DNA from: Sphingopyxis sp.
GTDB lineage: Bacteria; Pseudomonadota; Alphaproteobacteria; Sphingomonadales; Sphingomonadaceae
DNA: 64,000 nt
NCBI GenBank assembly: GCA_030145715.1
Contig: JAIXHQ010000015.1
Location: 1 to 64,000, forward strand
Reading direction: 5' to 3'
The notes below the pieces were generated by a model. It was not told where the DNA came from, did no database searches, and saw nothing but the letters and a program-made list of their open reading frames with translations. Positions 8,611 to 18,013 of this stretch are shown piece by piece (position 1 is the stretch's first letter; each line of letters starts with the position of its first letter). Made by a program: the position numbers and the translations under genes.

Positions 8611-9551
8611 TATTCCACCCGTGTGACGGTCAGGCCGCGTTCCTTCAGATAATCCTGCACGCTGTATTTCCCGGCGAGGTGCCCCGCGCCAACCGCGACG
8701 AACACCGTACCCGGCCGGTCCATCCGTTCCTTCAGCTTGTCGGCCCAGCGGGCGTTGCGGTCGAACAACAGCGTCTTGGCGAGTATCGGGGTCGCTTCCA
8801 TGCTTTCGTTCATCAGCGTGGCCAGTCCGTCGGGGTCGCCCTTGATCCACGCCGCGACCATCTTGTCGAGCGTCGGACCCAGCTTGTCGATGTCCTTGAC
8901 CGTTTCATTCAGGAAAACGACCTGTTCCTTTTCGGGCAGCGTGTCGAAAAAGCCCAGTTGCTCCTCCAGCGTCTCGAACCCCGACACCGGCTTTTTCGCC
9001 GCCTTGGCATGGAGTGTCAGTTGCTTTTCCGCCCCCTGCGCGGGGTCGAAACCCAGCTTGGTCAGCGGCGCGACAGCCAGCGTCATCGCGGCGAACCAGG
9101 GTTCGAACATGTCGAATTGCGCGGGCGGGATGCCGACGCTGGTCATCGCCGCCTGATAGGCCTTCAACTCGTCGGGGCTAAGCCGCGACGACAATGTCTT
9201 GCCGCTGCTGTCCATCGCCATCGGAAGCGTGGCCTGTACGATTGCGGCCTGATCTTCGGGCAGCACGACTTCCAGCATCAGTTCGCCCGACGTGTCGAAG
9301 GCGGATTTCACCGCTTCGTCGAACCAGCCAAGGCCGGGCTTCAGCACATGCACCGTGCCAAAGAGATAGATTGTCGTGTCGTCGTCCTTGACCACCCACA
9401 GCGCCGGATCGGCGTCGGTCGTGGGCGCCGGAGCGGTAGCGGCGGCGGCTGGCTCTGCGGCGATGGCGGCGTTGCTGCCGGGGAGCATCGAACATTGTGC
9501 AAAGGGAATGACCGCGCAGGTGGCGATCAGCGTCTTGAACCAGGTCTTCAT
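8607..9551 (-). CDS. TraB/GumN-family protein, first tandem copy
   Basis: The 314-residue protein starts at ATG 9551, chosen because AAAGGTGA lies just upstream; an earlier ATG at 9569 sits before that site. After an N-terminal export signal the domain opens with ALWVVKDDDTTIYLFGTVHVLKPG and closes with GTVFVAVGAGHLAGKYSV. These two His-containing motifs resemble the metal-binding elements of Tiki-type proteases. It is clearly paralogous to the coupled downstream gene, so the pair probably arose by tandem duplication. Function is unknown; a periplasmic location is inferred from the signal sequence. Confidence 0.85.
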   Translation of the reverse strand: MKTWFKTLIATCAVIPFAQCSMLPGSNAAIAAEPAAAATAPAPTTDADPALWVVKDDDTTIYLFGTVHVLKPGLGWFDEAVKSAFDTSGELMLEVVLPEDQAAIVQATLPMAMDSSGKTLSSRLSPDELKAYQAAMTSVGIPPAQFDMFEPWFAAMTLAVAPLTKLGFDPAQGAEKQLTLHAKAAKKPVSGFETLEEQLGFFDTLPEKEQVVFLNETVKDIDKLGPTLDKMVAAWIKGDPDGLATLMNESMEATPILAKTLLFDRNARWADKLKERMDRPGTVFVAVGAGHLAGKYSVQDYLKERGLTVTRVEY

Positions 9552-9619
9552 CGGGCAATCACCTTTCATCGTCGGCGTTCATGGCCGTAAGCGGCGGGGA
9601 AGGGGAGAGGAAAAATCGG

Positions 9620-10249
9620 TCAGCGGAATTTCAGCCACAGATAAACGACGGCATTCACCACCATCGAAAAGACAAAGATCAACATTGCGTCGGCGGGCGG
9701 CGCCAGTTCCGCACGGTGGAGAATCCACCACGCGGGGGCCGGAATGATGAAGGCATACCATCCGGCCAGCCCCGCCCACAGCCACGCCCGTTCCTCATGA
9801 TCGTCGATCGTGCGATGATAGCCGGCCATGGTCACGGCCAGTCCCACACTCCACAACAGCGCCAGGGCGATCGCGATCGAAGGGGACAGCGCGCTGTTGG
9901 TGAACAAGGCGCCGATTTCGACATCGGCCCTGCCGCTTTGCAGCAGCGCGGATGAAATCAGGCCAATCAGCGCCGCGCCGCCAAGGCTGATCCAGTAAAG
10001 CCGCCTGCGCTTTGACCAGCTTTCCCAGAATTTGCCGACGCGCCGGACATATATCGCCATGGCCGCAATACCGATCAACAGCACAAGGCCCGCACCGACG
10101 ACCGACGATGGCGCATCGCGGCCCCGTGCGGCCATGGCATCCAGATAACCGGCGACGACGCCCATCGAAAACAGCGTGGCGAGGGTGATGGCGATCGGCC
10201 ATGCGATGCCGATCGATTTGCGCGGTGCGTCGGGTTCACTGGTCATCAT
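9620..10249 (-). CDS. Integral membrane protein coupled to HTH regulator
   Basis: The 209-residue protein has several hydrophobic segments (about 12-30, 45-62, 80-100, 115-140, 155-175 and 185-205) and little else. It ends VVNAVVYLWLKFR. ATG 10249 (or 10246) overlaps the end of the HTH gene, with AAGGA six bases upstream, so the two are translated together. Small XRE regulators paired with a multi-spanning membrane protein are a common bacterial arrangement whose signal is usually unknown. I cannot assign a substrate. Confidence 0.72.
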   Translation of the reverse strand: MMTSEPDAPRKSIGIAWPIAITLATLFSMGVVAGYLDAMAARGRDAPSSVVGAGLVLLIGIAAMAIYVRRVGKFWESWSKRRRLYWISLGGAALIGLISSALLQSGRADVEIGALFTNSALSPSIAIALALLWSVGLAVTMAGYHRTIDDHEERAWLWAGLAGWYAFIIPAPAWWILHRAELAPPADAMLIFVFSMVVNAVVYLWLKFR

Positions 10250-10451
10250 GATTTTCCTTGGCGGCATCATCGAAAATTTCCTCGATCGGCATGGCGAACA
10301 GCCGTGCGAGCTTGAAGGCGAGCGGCAGCGACGGGTCATATTTGCCGGTTTCGATTGCGTTCACGGCCTGGCGCGACACGTCGAGCCGGTCGGCCAGTTC
10401 CGCCTGGCTCCAGTTCCGCATCGCGCGCAGCACTTTCAGCTTGTTCTTCAT
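10236..10451 (-). CDS. Small XRE-family HTH transcriptional regulator
   Basis: The 71 residues are almost entirely one helix-turn-helix domain: NWSQAELADRLDVSRQAVNA at about 13-32 is the HTH, followed by IETGKYDPSLPLAFKLARLF, typical of compact regulators that lack a sensor domain. The gene overlaps the membrane protein gene by 14 bases. By analogy it probably represses its own operon and responds through the membrane partner. A candidate operator, TGCCAGATGGCA (10491-10502), lies about 40 bases upstream of the start. Confidence 0.88.
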   Translation of the reverse strand: MKNKLKVLRAMRNWSQAELADRLDVSRQAVNAIETGKYDPSLPLAFKLARLFAMPIEEIFDDAAKENHDDQ

Positions 10452-10791
10452 CCCTGCCTCGCCAGCGTGTTCGTCTGAGCGGATGACATTTGCCAGATGG
10501 CATCGAACGGTCGGACGAGGTGAGCGATTTCCGCATCCCGTCTCTGCCCCATCGTCATGCGATTATTTCCTTCTGGGCAAATGAGAGTTATGTCTGCATG
10601 TCTTTGTGTAAGGTATGCATTGCTATATGTCGTGATTCGCTGACTATGTCAATAAAACATGACAAAAAGTTTCGCACCCATGACAAATTCGCGCATTTTC
10701 GCGCCGTGGCGAGCGGCGGGGAGCCTTGACCACGGGGCGCCGCTGGGCCAATGCGGCGACGATTTTTGCACCTGCGAAGGATATTGCGGCC
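10452..10791. promoter_or_regulatory. Divergent control region between the HTH gene and glyQS
   Basis: This 340-base gap is clearly richer in A+T than its surroundings from about 10560 to 10690. It contains TGCCA-GA-TGGCA at 10491-10502, an inverted repeat TGTCA-N8-TGACA at 10647-10664, and a direct repeat CATGACAAA at 10658-10666 and 10679-10687, spaced exactly 21 bases apart (two helical turns). An open frame at 10490-10729 has no ribosome binding site or recognisable domain and is not annotated. The elements probably belong to the promoters of the flanking operons. Confidence 0.45.
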
Positions 10792-11715
10792 GTGGCCGAC
10801 GGGGCGGACGAAAAACCACTCAGTTTTCAGGACATGATCCTGACGCTGCACGCCTATTGGAGCGCGCGGGGCTGCGCGATCCTGCAACCCTATGACATGC
10901 GCGTGGGGGCGGGGACGTTTCACCCGGCGACGACGCTGCGCAGCCTGGGCCCCGAGCCGTGGAACGTCGCCTATGTCCAGCCGAGCCGCCGACCGACGGA
11001 CGGACGCTATGGCGAAAACCCCAATCGCCTTCAGCATTATTACCAGTATCAGGTGATATTGAAGCCGTCGCCCGCCGACCTTCAGGAACAATATCTGGGC
11101 AGCCTTGCCGCGATCGGCATCGACCCGCTGCTCCACGACATCCGTTTCGTCGAGGACGATTGGGAATCGCCGACGCTGGGCGCGTGGGGGCTGGGCTGGG
11201 AAGTCTGGTGCGACGGCATGGAAGTCACCCAGTTCACCTATTTTCAGCAGATGGGTGGTTTCGACTGCAAGCCCGTCGCGGGCGAGCTGACCTATGGGCT
11301 GGAACGCCTCGCCATGTATATCCAGAATGTCGACAATGTGTACGACCTGCGCTTTTCGGACGCGGTCGGCGATGTCGCGGCGGTCAGCTATGGCGACGTG
11401 TTTCTGGAAAATGAGCGTCAATTTTCGAAATGGAATTTCGAGGTTGCCGATACCGACAGCCTGTTCGCGGGTTTCAAGGCGGCCGAGGCCGAATGCCAGC
11501 GCGCGATCGCGGCGAATGTGCCCTTGGCCGCTTATGACCAAGCGATCGAGGCCAGCCACCTCTTCAACCTGCTCCAGGCGCGCGGCGTCATCAGCGTGCA
11601 GGAACGCGCCAATTATATGGCCCGCGTCCGCGACCTGGCAAAGGGCAGTTGCAAGGCGTGGATCGACAGCCAGTCCGAACGCTGGACGGCCCAATATCCG
11701 GGGTGGACGCTGTGA
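10792..11715 (+). CDS. glyQ: Glycyl-tRNA synthetase, alpha subunit
   Basis: GlyQ forms the alpha2beta2 bacterial glycyl-tRNA synthetase with GlyS and carries the aminoacylation core. Family landmarks are strong: [19 protein letters not shown] near the start, [38 protein letters not shown], and [19 protein letters not shown]. The start is chosen at GTG 10792, preceded by GAAGGA, giving 307 residues; an in-frame TTG at 10726 would add 22 atypical residues. It overlaps glyS by four bases, so the subunits are translationally coupled. Confidence 0.95.
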   Translation: MADGADEKPLSFQDMILTLHAYWSARGCAILQPYDMRVGAGTFHPATTLRSLGPEPWNVAYVQPSRRPTDGRYGENPNRLQHYYQYQVILKPSPADLQEQYLGSLAAIGIDPLLHDIRFVEDDWESPTLGAWGLGWEVWCDGMEVTQFTYFQQMGGFDCKPVAGELTYGLERLAMYIQNVDNVYDLRFSDAVGDVAAVSYGDVFLENERQFSKWNFEVADTDSLFAGFKAAEAECQRAIAANVPLAAYDQAIEASHLFNLLQARGVISVQERANYMARVRDLAKGSCKAWIDSQSERWTAQYPGWTL

Positions 11716-13778
11716 CCGATTTTCTTCTCGAACTGCGCTCGGAAGAGATTCCCGCGCGGATGCAGGCCGGAGCGCGCGCCGAACTGGAAAAGCTGTTCCG
11801 GGCACAGCTCAGCGCCGCCGGTATTAACGTCGACGACCTGACCATCTGGTCGACCCCGCGCCGCCTCGCGCTGATCGCGCGCGACCTGCCCGACGCCACC
11901 GCCGCGGTCAGCGAGGAACTGAAAGGCCCGCGCAGCAGCGCGCCGCCGCAGGCGCTCGAAGGCTTCCTGCGCAAGACCGGCCTTCGCCAGGACCAGCTCG
12001 AAGATCGCGGCGGCGTATATTTCGCGGTGATCGACAAGCCCGGCCGCGCGACCGCCGATGTGCTGGCCGAGGCGATCCCGGCGATCATCCGCGGTTTTTC
12101 GTGGCCCAAGTCGATGCGCTGGGGCAAGGCCAGCGCAAGCAGCGAAAGCCTGCGCTGGGTCCGCCCGCTGTCGGGTATCGTCGCCATCTTTGGCGAAGAG
12201 TTGATTCCGTGTGAAGTTAGCGGGATTTCTGCGGGTTTCGCGACACGCGGCCATCGCTTCCACTGTCCGGGGGAGATCACGATCGGGTCGGCCGGCGACT
12301 ATGCCGAAAAGCTGCGCGCTTGCCACGTCATCGTCGATCATGAAGAACGCCAGTCGATCATCCGCGACGGCGCTGCCAGGGCTGCGGCCGACGCCGGGCT
12401 GCGCCTTGTCGAGGATGAAGGGCTGGTGATCGAGAACGCCGGGCTGACCGAATGGCCGGTGCCGCTGCTCGGCCGGTTCGACGAGGCGTTTCTGGAAGTG
12501 CCGCCCGAGGTCATCCAGCTCACCGCGCGGGTGAACCAGAAATATTTTGTCGTGAACGATGCGGGCGGAAATCTTGCCAACGGCTTTGTCTGCACCGCGA
12601 ACATCGACGCGAAGGACGGCGGGGCAGAGATTGTTGCGGGCAATCGCAAGGTGCTCGCGGCGCGATTGTCGGACGCGCGTTTCTTTTGGGAACAGGACCA
12701 GAAAAAGACGCTGGCGCAGCACGCCGAAAAGCTGGCGAACATCACATTCCACGAAAAACTGGGTACCGTCGCCGACAAGGTCAAGCGGGTCGCAAAGCTG
12801 GCCGAGTGGCTGGCAAGCGAGGGCATCGTCCCCAACTGCGACCCCGCGCTCGCGCGGCGGGCCGCGGAACTGGCGAAGGCCGACCTCGTCACCGAAATGG
12901 TCGGCGAATTCCCCGAATTGCAGGGCCTGATGGGCGGCTATTACGCCCGCGCCGAAGGCCTGTCCGATGCGGTCGCCGACGCGATCCGCGATCATTACAA
13001 GCCGGTCGGGCAGGGCGATGATGTGCCGACGGCGCCGGTGACGGTGGCTGTGGCGTTGGCGGATAAGTTGGATGTTTTTACCCAGTTCTTCGTGCTGATC
13101 GATGAAGCGCCGACCGGATCGAAGGATCCCTTTGCCTTAAGACGCGCGGCCTTGGGCGTGATTGCGATCATTCTACGGAACCAACTGCGCTTCCGCTTGG
13201 AGCAGGTGCTTCTGAAGGCTGTTGAAGGCGATCTCGACCAGTTCGGAGTTGTCTGGGAAGGCCATACGGAAAAGAAGCTGGCAGCTTTCTTCGCCGACCG
13301 CCTCAAGGTTCAGCAACGCGAAGCCGGTGTCCGCCACGACCTGATCGACGCGGTGTTCGCGCTGGGCGGCGAGGACGATCTTGTTCGCTTGCTCGCGCGC
13401 GTGAAGGCGTTGCAGGCGTTCATGGCCACCGAGGACGGCGCGAACCTGCTCGCGGGGTACAAGCGTGCGGCGAATATCCTGAAACAGGCGGGCGAGGTGA
13501 GCGGCACCGCCGCTGCGACGCCGCCGACCGAGGCTGACGCCGCGCTGCTCGCGGCGCTCGACGCCGCCGAACCCGCGGCCTCCGCCGCGGTTGAGGGCGA
13601 ACGCTTCACCGACGCGATGGCGGCGCTCGCCTCGCTCCGCGCGCCGATCGACGCCTTTTTCGAGGGCGTGATGGTCAACGACCCCGACGACTCCATTCGC
13701 GCTTATCGGCTCGGCTTGCTGTCGCGCTTTACCGGCGCGGTGCATGGTGTCGCCGATTTCTCGAAGATCGAAGGCTGA
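11712..13778 (+). CDS. glyS: Glycyl-tRNA synthetase, beta subunit
   Basis: The beta subunit recognises tRNA-Gly and is required for activity of the alpha2beta2 enzyme. The 688-residue protein opens [16 protein letters not shown], the usual GlyS start, and includes [20 protein letters not shown] and the HD-like [13 protein letters not shown] region ([18 protein letters not shown]). The C-terminal part holds an anticodon-binding domain like that of ArgRS (about 590-688). GTG 11712 overlaps the glyQ stop (GTGA). A GTG three codons upstream is an alternative start. Confidence 0.96.
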   Translation: MTDFLLELRSEEIPARMQAGARAELEKLFRAQLSAAGINVDDLTIWSTPRRLALIARDLPDATAAVSEELKGPRSSAPPQALEGFLRKTGLRQDQLEDRGGVYFAVIDKPGRATADVLAEAIPAIIRGFSWPKSMRWGKASASSESLRWVRPLSGIVAIFGEELIPCEVSGISAGFATRGHRFHCPGEITIGSAGDYAEKLRACHVIVDHEERQSIIRDGAARAAADAGLRLVEDEGLVIENAGLTEWPVPLLGRFDEAFLEVPPEVIQLTARVNQKYFVVNDAGGNLANGFVCTANIDAKDGGAEIVAGNRKVLAARLSDARFFWEQDQKKTLAQHAEKLANITFHEKLGTVADKVKRVAKLAEWLASEGIVPNCDPALARRAAELAKADLVTEMVGEFPELQGLMGGYYARAEGLSDAVADAIRDHYKPVGQGDDVPTAPVTVAVALADKLDVFTQFFVLIDEAPTGSKDPFALRRAALGVIAIILRNQLRFRLEQVLLKAVEGDLDQFGVVWEGHTEKKLAAFFADRLKVQQREAGVRHDLIDAVFALGGEDDLVRLLARVKALQAFMATEDGANLLAGYKRAANILKQAGEVSGTAAATPPTEADAALLAALDAAEPAASAAVEGERFTDAMAALASLRAPIDAFFEGVMVNDPDDSIRAYRLGLLSRFTGAVHGVADFSKIEG

Positions 13779-13880
13779 ATCCACGGCCCCTTTGAACGAA
13801 TGAAGCAAAACTGAATCGACGAAGTGCGATTGCATACCTACCCAGCCGCAAATTCCTCCCCGGGGCAGCAGGAGTAAGAC

Positions 13881-16541
13881 ATGACGAAGATGGTGCATTT
13901 GTTCGGCGGCGCGGCCACCACGGCCGAACGTTCGAAGGAATTGCTGGGCGGCAAAGGGTCGAACCTTGCCGAAATGGCGTCGATCGGCCTGCCGGTCCCG
14001 CCGGGCTTTACGATCACCACCGACGTCTGCACCGCCTATTACGCCAATGGCGAACAGTTCCCGGCCGGACTGGTCGAGGATGTCGCCGCGGGCATCGCGC
14101 ATATCGAGGGGATCACGGGCAAGACATTCGGCGACCCCGCCGATCCGTTGCTCGTGTCGGTTCGGTCGGGCGCGCGCGTGTCGATGCCCGGGATGATGGA
14201 CACGGTGCTCAACCTGGGGCTGAACGACCGCACCGTTATCGGCCTGTCCGAAGCATCGGGCGACCCGCGCTTTGCATGGGACAGCTATCGCCGCTTTGTC
14301 CAGATGTATGCCGACGTCGTCATGGGCCTGGACCATGCGGAGTTCGAGGAAGCGCTGGAAATCGCCAAGGAAGACCGCGGATTCTATCTCGATACCGAAA
14401 TGTCGGCAGAGGATTGGCAGGCGCTGGTCAAGGAATATCAGGCGATCGTCGAGCGTGAGACTGGCGCGCCGTTCCCGCAGGAACCGAACGATCAGCTCTG
14501 GGGGGCGGTCGGCGCCGTGTTCGCAAGCTGGGAAAGCGACCGCGCGAAAGTCTATCGCCGCCTGAACGCGATCCCCGCCGAATGGGGCACCGCGGTCAAT
14601 GTGCAGGCGATGGTGTTCGGCAATATGGGCGACACGTCGGCGACCGGCGTCGCGTTCACGCGCGACCCGGCCACCGGCGAGCGCGCCTGGTACGGCGAAT
14701 GGCTGATCAACGCACAGGGCGAGGACGTCGTCGCGGGCATCCGCACGCCGCAATATCTGACGCTCGCCGCGCGCGAGAAAGCGGGTGCCAAGCCGCTGTC
14801 GATGGAAGAGGCGATGCCTGAAACCTTCGGCGAGCTTGGGCGCGTCTTTGACACGCTGGAAACCCATTATCGCGACATGCAGGACATCGAGTTCACCGTC
14901 GAACGCGGGACGCTGTGGATGCTGCAGACGCGCAGCGGCAAGCGCACCGCGAAAGCGGCGCTGAAAATCTCGGTCGACATGGCGGCCGAGGGACTGATTT
15001 CGGAAGAAGAAGCGGTGCAGCGCGTCGATCCGGGCGCGCTCGACCAGCTTCTCCACCCCACGCTCGATCCCGATGCGCCGCGCGACGTGCTGACCAAGGG
15101 GCTGCCCGCCAGCCCCGGCGCCGCGTCGGGCAAGATCATGTTCGACGCCGACAGCGCGGAGAAAGCCGCGGCGATGGGCGAGGCGGTAATCCTTGTCCGC
15201 GTCGAAACCAGCCCCGAGGATATTCACGGGATGCACGCGGCAAAGGGTATCCTGACCGCGCGCGGCGGGATGACCAGCCATGCGGCGGTCGTCGCGCGCG
15301 GCATGGGCCGCCCCTGCGTATCGGGTGCCGGGGGGCTGTCGATCGACGGTACGGCGCGCGTGCTGCGCGTCGCGGGCCGCGAATTGCGCCAAGGCGATAT
15401 ATTGACCCTCGACGGATCGACCGGCGAAGTGATGGCGGGCGAGGTTCCGACGCTGCTTCCCGAACTGGTCGGCGATTTCGGGGTGCTGATGGGCTGGGCC
15501 GACAAGGTGCGCCGGATGAAGGTGCGGACCAACGCGGAAACGCCGCAGGACGCTCAGGTCGCGCGCGATTTCGGGGCGGAGGGCATCGGCCTTTGCCGTA
15601 CCGAGCATATGTTCTTTGACGCCGCGCGCATCACGGCGGTGCGCGAGATGATCCTGGCCGACAGCGAGGATGGCCGCCGCGCCGCTCTGGCGAAGCTGCT
15701 CCCCGAACAGCGCGGCGACTTTGCCGCGATCTTTGGCGTGATGGCGGGCCTTCCGGTGACGATCCGCCTGCTCGACCCGCCGCTGCATGAATTTCTGCCG
15801 ACGCGGGAGGAAGATTTCGCCGATGTCGCCGCCGCCGCGGGGGTGGGGGTCGAGGCGCTGAAGGCGCGCGCCAACGAACTGCATGAATTCAACCCGATGC
15901 TTGGCCATCGCGGCTGTCGTCTGGGCGTGACCTATCCCGAAATCTATGAGATGCAGGCGCGCGCCATTTTCGAGGCGGCGTGCGATGTCGCCGCCGAAAC
16001 CGGCGCCGCGCCGATCCCCGAGGTGATGATCCCGCTGGTCGCGACCCGCCGTGAATTCGACCTGATGAAGGCGGTTGTAGATGCGCAGGCCAAGGCCGTG
16101 TTCGCCGAAAAGGGCCGCGAGATCGCCTATCTGGTTGGCACGATGATCGAACTTCCGCGCGCCGCGCTGATGGCGGGCGAAATTGCCGAGAGCGCCGAAT
16201 TTTTCAGCTTTGGCACGAACGACCTGACCCAGACGACGATCGGAATCAGCCGCGACGACGCCGGCCGGTTCCTGACCCAATATGTCGACAAGGGCATTTT
16301 CCTGACCGACCCGTTCGTCAGCCTGGACGTCGAAGGCGTCGGCCAGTTGATCGAGATTGCGGCGGACCGGGGGCGGAAAACGCGCGCCGATGTCAAACTG
16401 GGCATCTGCGGCGAACATGGCGGCGATGCGCCCAGCATCCATTTCTGCGAGCGGACCGGCCTCGACTATGTCAGCGCCTCACCCTATCGTGTCCCCATAG
16501 CCCGCCTGGCGGCGGCGCAGGCGGCGTTGAAGGAAAAATAG
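13881..16541 (+). CDS. ppdK: Pyruvate, phosphate dikinase
   Basis: PPDK interconverts pyruvate + ATP + phosphate and phosphoenolpyruvate + AMP + diphosphate. The 886-residue length is normal. Domains in order: N-terminal ATP-grasp (LGGKGSNLAEMASIGLPVPP), central phosphohistidine domain with catalytic His467 in GMTSHAAVVARGMGRPCVSG, and a C-terminal TIM barrel with FFSFGTNDLTQTTIG and the catalytic Cys843 in GICGEHGG. ATG is preceded by AGGAG six bases upstream. It stands as a single gene between glyS and the DUF1214 gene. In this lineage it is likely used for PEP supply, but direction cannot be read from sequence. Confidence 0.97.
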   Translation: MTKMVHLFGGAATTAERSKELLGGKGSNLAEMASIGLPVPPGFTITTDVCTAYYANGEQFPAGLVEDVAAGIAHIEGITGKTFGDPADPLLVSVRSGARVSMPGMMDTVLNLGLNDRTVIGLSEASGDPRFAWDSYRRFVQMYADVVMGLDHAEFEEALEIAKEDRGFYLDTEMSAEDWQALVKEYQAIVERETGAPFPQEPNDQLWGAVGAVFASWESDRAKVYRRLNAIPAEWGTAVNVQAMVFGNMGDTSATGVAFTRDPATGERAWYGEWLINAQGEDVVAGIRTPQYLTLAAREKAGAKPLSMEEAMPETFGELGRVFDTLETHYRDMQDIEFTVERGTLWMLQTRSGKRTAKAALKISVDMAAEGLISEEEAVQRVDPGALDQLLHPTLDPDAPRDVLTKGLPASPGAASGKIMFDADSAEKAAAMGEAVILVRVETSPEDIHGMHAAKGILTARGGMTSHAAVVARGMGRPCVSGAGGLSIDGTARVLRVAGRELRQGDILTLDGSTGEVMAGEVPTLLPELVGDFGVLMGWADKVRRMKVRTNAETPQDAQVARDFGAEGIGLCRTEHMFFDAARITAVREMILADSEDGRRAALAKLLPEQRGDFAAIFGVMAGLPVTIRLLDPPLHEFLPTREEDFADVAAAAGVGVEALKARANELHEFNPMLGHRGCRLGVTYPEIYEMQARAIFEAACDVAAETGAAPIPEVMIPLVATRREFDLMKAVVDAQAKAVFAEKGREIAYLVGTMIELPRAALMAGEIAESAEFFSFGTNDLTQTTIGISRDDAGRFLTQYVDKGIFLTDPFVSLDVEGVGQLIEIAADRGRKTRADVKLGICGEHGGDAPSIHFCERTGLDYVSASPYRVPIARLAAAQAALKEK

Positions 16542-16580
16542 CGACGCCGGGATGACGGATTGGGCAGGGGGGGCTGCGTC

Positions 16581-17156
16581 ATGAAAAGCTGGCACCGCTA
16601 TGCGATGCTTATAGTCGGCGGGATAGCCGTCGGGATCGGCGCGGCATGGACGCTGACCAATGGCGGGCTGGGCGATGGTTCCGTGCGGAACGGCCCTTGG
16701 ACGACCTCGCTCGGTTACGGGACCAAGGCGACCGATCCGCTGACACGCGCGATGGTTGCCCGATCGGGGCTGTTGGCGCTGCCGGCGAAGGAAACCGTCT
16801 ATTGGCTTGCCACCACCGACGCGAGCGGCGCTCCGCTTGACGGCAATTGCCGGTACAGCCTGTCGGGGACGCCGCTCGACGCGCGCTGGTGGAGCATCAC
16901 CGTTTATGATGGCGCGGGCTATCTGGTTGATAACCCCGCCCGAATATGGTCGGTGAACGGCGCCAATGTCGCCATCGATGCGAACGGTATGTGGCGGGTC
17001 GCTATCGCGCCCGATAAGCCAAGGGATCAGGCATGGCTGCCCGGCATAAAGGGCCAGCCCTTTCAACTCACTTTGCGGATGTACAATCCCGGCCGGGCGT
17101 TTCGCGCCGACCCCGCCAAGGCGGTGCTGCCGCGCCTTGTAAAGGAGGGGTGCTGA
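16581..17156 (+). CDS. DUF1214 domain protein, membrane-anchored
   Basis: The 191-residue protein has one N-terminal membrane segment (about 7-25, IVGGIAVGIGAAW) and then a DUF1214 domain: NGPWTTSLGYGTKATDPLTR, YSLSGTPLDARWWSITVYD and a final QLTLRMYNPGRAF. DUF1214 and DUF1254 domains usually occur together, either fused or as neighbours; here they are two adjacent genes. The function is unknown. An earlier TTG at 16560 lacks support, so ATG 16581 is used. The stop is one base before the next gene's ATG. Confidence 0.85.
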   Translation: MKSWHRYAMLIVGGIAVGIGAAWTLTNGGLGDGSVRNGPWTTSLGYGTKATDPLTRAMVARSGLLALPAKETVYWLATTDASGAPLDGNCRYSLSGTPLDARWWSITVYDGAGYLVDNPARIWSVNGANVAIDANGMWRVAIAPDKPRDQAWLPGIKGQPFQLTLRMYNPGRAFRADPAKAVLPRLVKEGC

Positions 17157-17157
17157 C

Positions 17158-17685
17158 ATGCGCGGCTGGCTTCGCCCGCTGGTCCTTGGCCTGATTGTCG
17201 CCGTGGCGACAGGCTGGGCCGCGATCGCCGCGCTGCCCTATGGGTTGATGACGATCGCGATGGATCGGTTGGGGCAGGGCGGGATCAACAGCATGTCCTA
17301 TGGCAATCTTGCAACGCCGGAGCGTCAGCCGGTGGTGCGGCCGAGCCCCGATCTCGCTTATTCCGCATGTCCCTATGATCTGTCCAAAGGGCCGCTTGCG
17401 ATCGATTTCGCGCCGGTGCCGGGGCGTTACTCGTCGCTCAGCGTCTTTGACGCGGCAACCGACGTCATCTTTGTGCGCAACGATGTCGAAGCGGGCGGGC
17501 GGCCTTTCCGAATCATCGTTGCGCGCGGCGACCAGGCGGTTCCGGCGGGCGCCGAAATCATCCGCACCGACCATGATCGCGGGATCGCGCTGGTCCGTCT
17601 CCTGCTGAAAGACCCCTCGGAAATGGGCGGGCTGGATGCCGCGCGGCGACAATCGTCGTGCGGGACGGTCACAAAGCTGAAATAG
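17158..17685 (+). CDS. DUF1254 domain protein, membrane-anchored
   Basis: The 175-residue protein has an N-terminal hydrophobic segment (about 5-30) and a DUF1254 domain: SPDLAYSACPYDLSKGPLAI, GRYSSLSVFDAATDVIFVRN, RTDHDRGIALVRLLL. AAGGAGGGG sits immediately upstream and the preceding stop is one base away, so the two genes form a tight operon. It is much shorter than fused DUF1254-DUF1214 proteins and supplies only the first half of that architecture. The role is unknown. Confidence 0.85.
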   Translation: MRGWLRPLVLGLIVAVATGWAAIAALPYGLMTIAMDRLGQGGINSMSYGNLATPERQPVVRPSPDLAYSACPYDLSKGPLAIDFAPVPGRYSSLSVFDAATDVIFVRNDVEAGGRPFRIIVARGDQAVPAGAEIIRTDHDRGIALVRLLLKDPSEMGGLDAARRQSSCGTVTKLK

Positions 17686-17689
17686 GGGG

Positions 17690-17718
17690 TTGCGCCCCCG
17701 CGCGACGGGTCTTAAAGG
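17690..17718 (+). promoter_or_regulatory. Likely promoter for tRNA-Arg
   Basis: TTGCGC at 17690-17695, a 17-base spacer, then TAAAGG at 17713-17718. The -10 ends 12 bases before the tRNA 5' end, which would give a very short leader. Prediction from pattern alone. Confidence 0.4.
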
Positions 17719-17729
17719 CGCCTCTCCAC

Positions 17730-17806
17730 GCACCCGTAGCTCAGCTGGATAGAGCATCAGACTACGAATCTGAGGGTCGGACGTTCGAATCGTTCCGGGT
17801 GCGCCA
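17730..17806 (+). tRNA. tRNA-Arg (anticodon ACG)
   Basis: This is a 77-base tRNA with encoded CCA. The acceptor arms GCACCCG and CGGGTGC pair perfectly. The anticodon stem TCAGA/TCTGA encloses CTACGAA, giving anticodon ACG; position 34 is expected to be deaminated to inosine to read CGU, CGC and CGA. The T arm contains GTTCGAATC. Confidence 0.97.
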
Positions 17807-17929
17807 TTTTTCCCTTTTGTTGACGAATGGCAGTCGCCGGGCCTGTTTTTGCCTTTGGCAGGCGAGGAAAGTTGCGGCCCAGTTCGCAAGCGATGGCCCG
17901 CCACTGTACGCTACTGGCCGGTCGGTGCC

Positions 17930-17945
17930 GCGCATAGCTATGCGC
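17930..17945. promoter_or_regulatory. Perfect 16-bp palindrome upstream of glk
   Basis: GCGCATAGCTATGCGC is an exact palindrome, centred about 76 bases before the glk start codon, in an otherwise featureless 207-base gap after tRNA-Arg. Its position and symmetry suit a dimeric repressor operator. The regulator is unknown. Confidence 0.45.
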
Positions 17946-18013
17946 TGTTGCATCGGTCGATACCATGCGACAATCCCGGTTCGACCGGCGATGTGGATCG
18001 GCAAGGGAGAGTC

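Noticed and set aside
10490-10729. 79-codon plus-strand frame upstream of glyQ
   Set aside because: No Shine-Dalgarno sequence and no family features; it runs through the AT-rich control region with repeats.
13173-16442. 1089-codon open frame on the minus strand across glyS and ppdK
   Set aside because: It is antisense to two unmistakable genes. Strong G/C third-position bias removes stop codons from the opposite strand; the predicted protein is Arg/His/Gly-rich with no family motifs.
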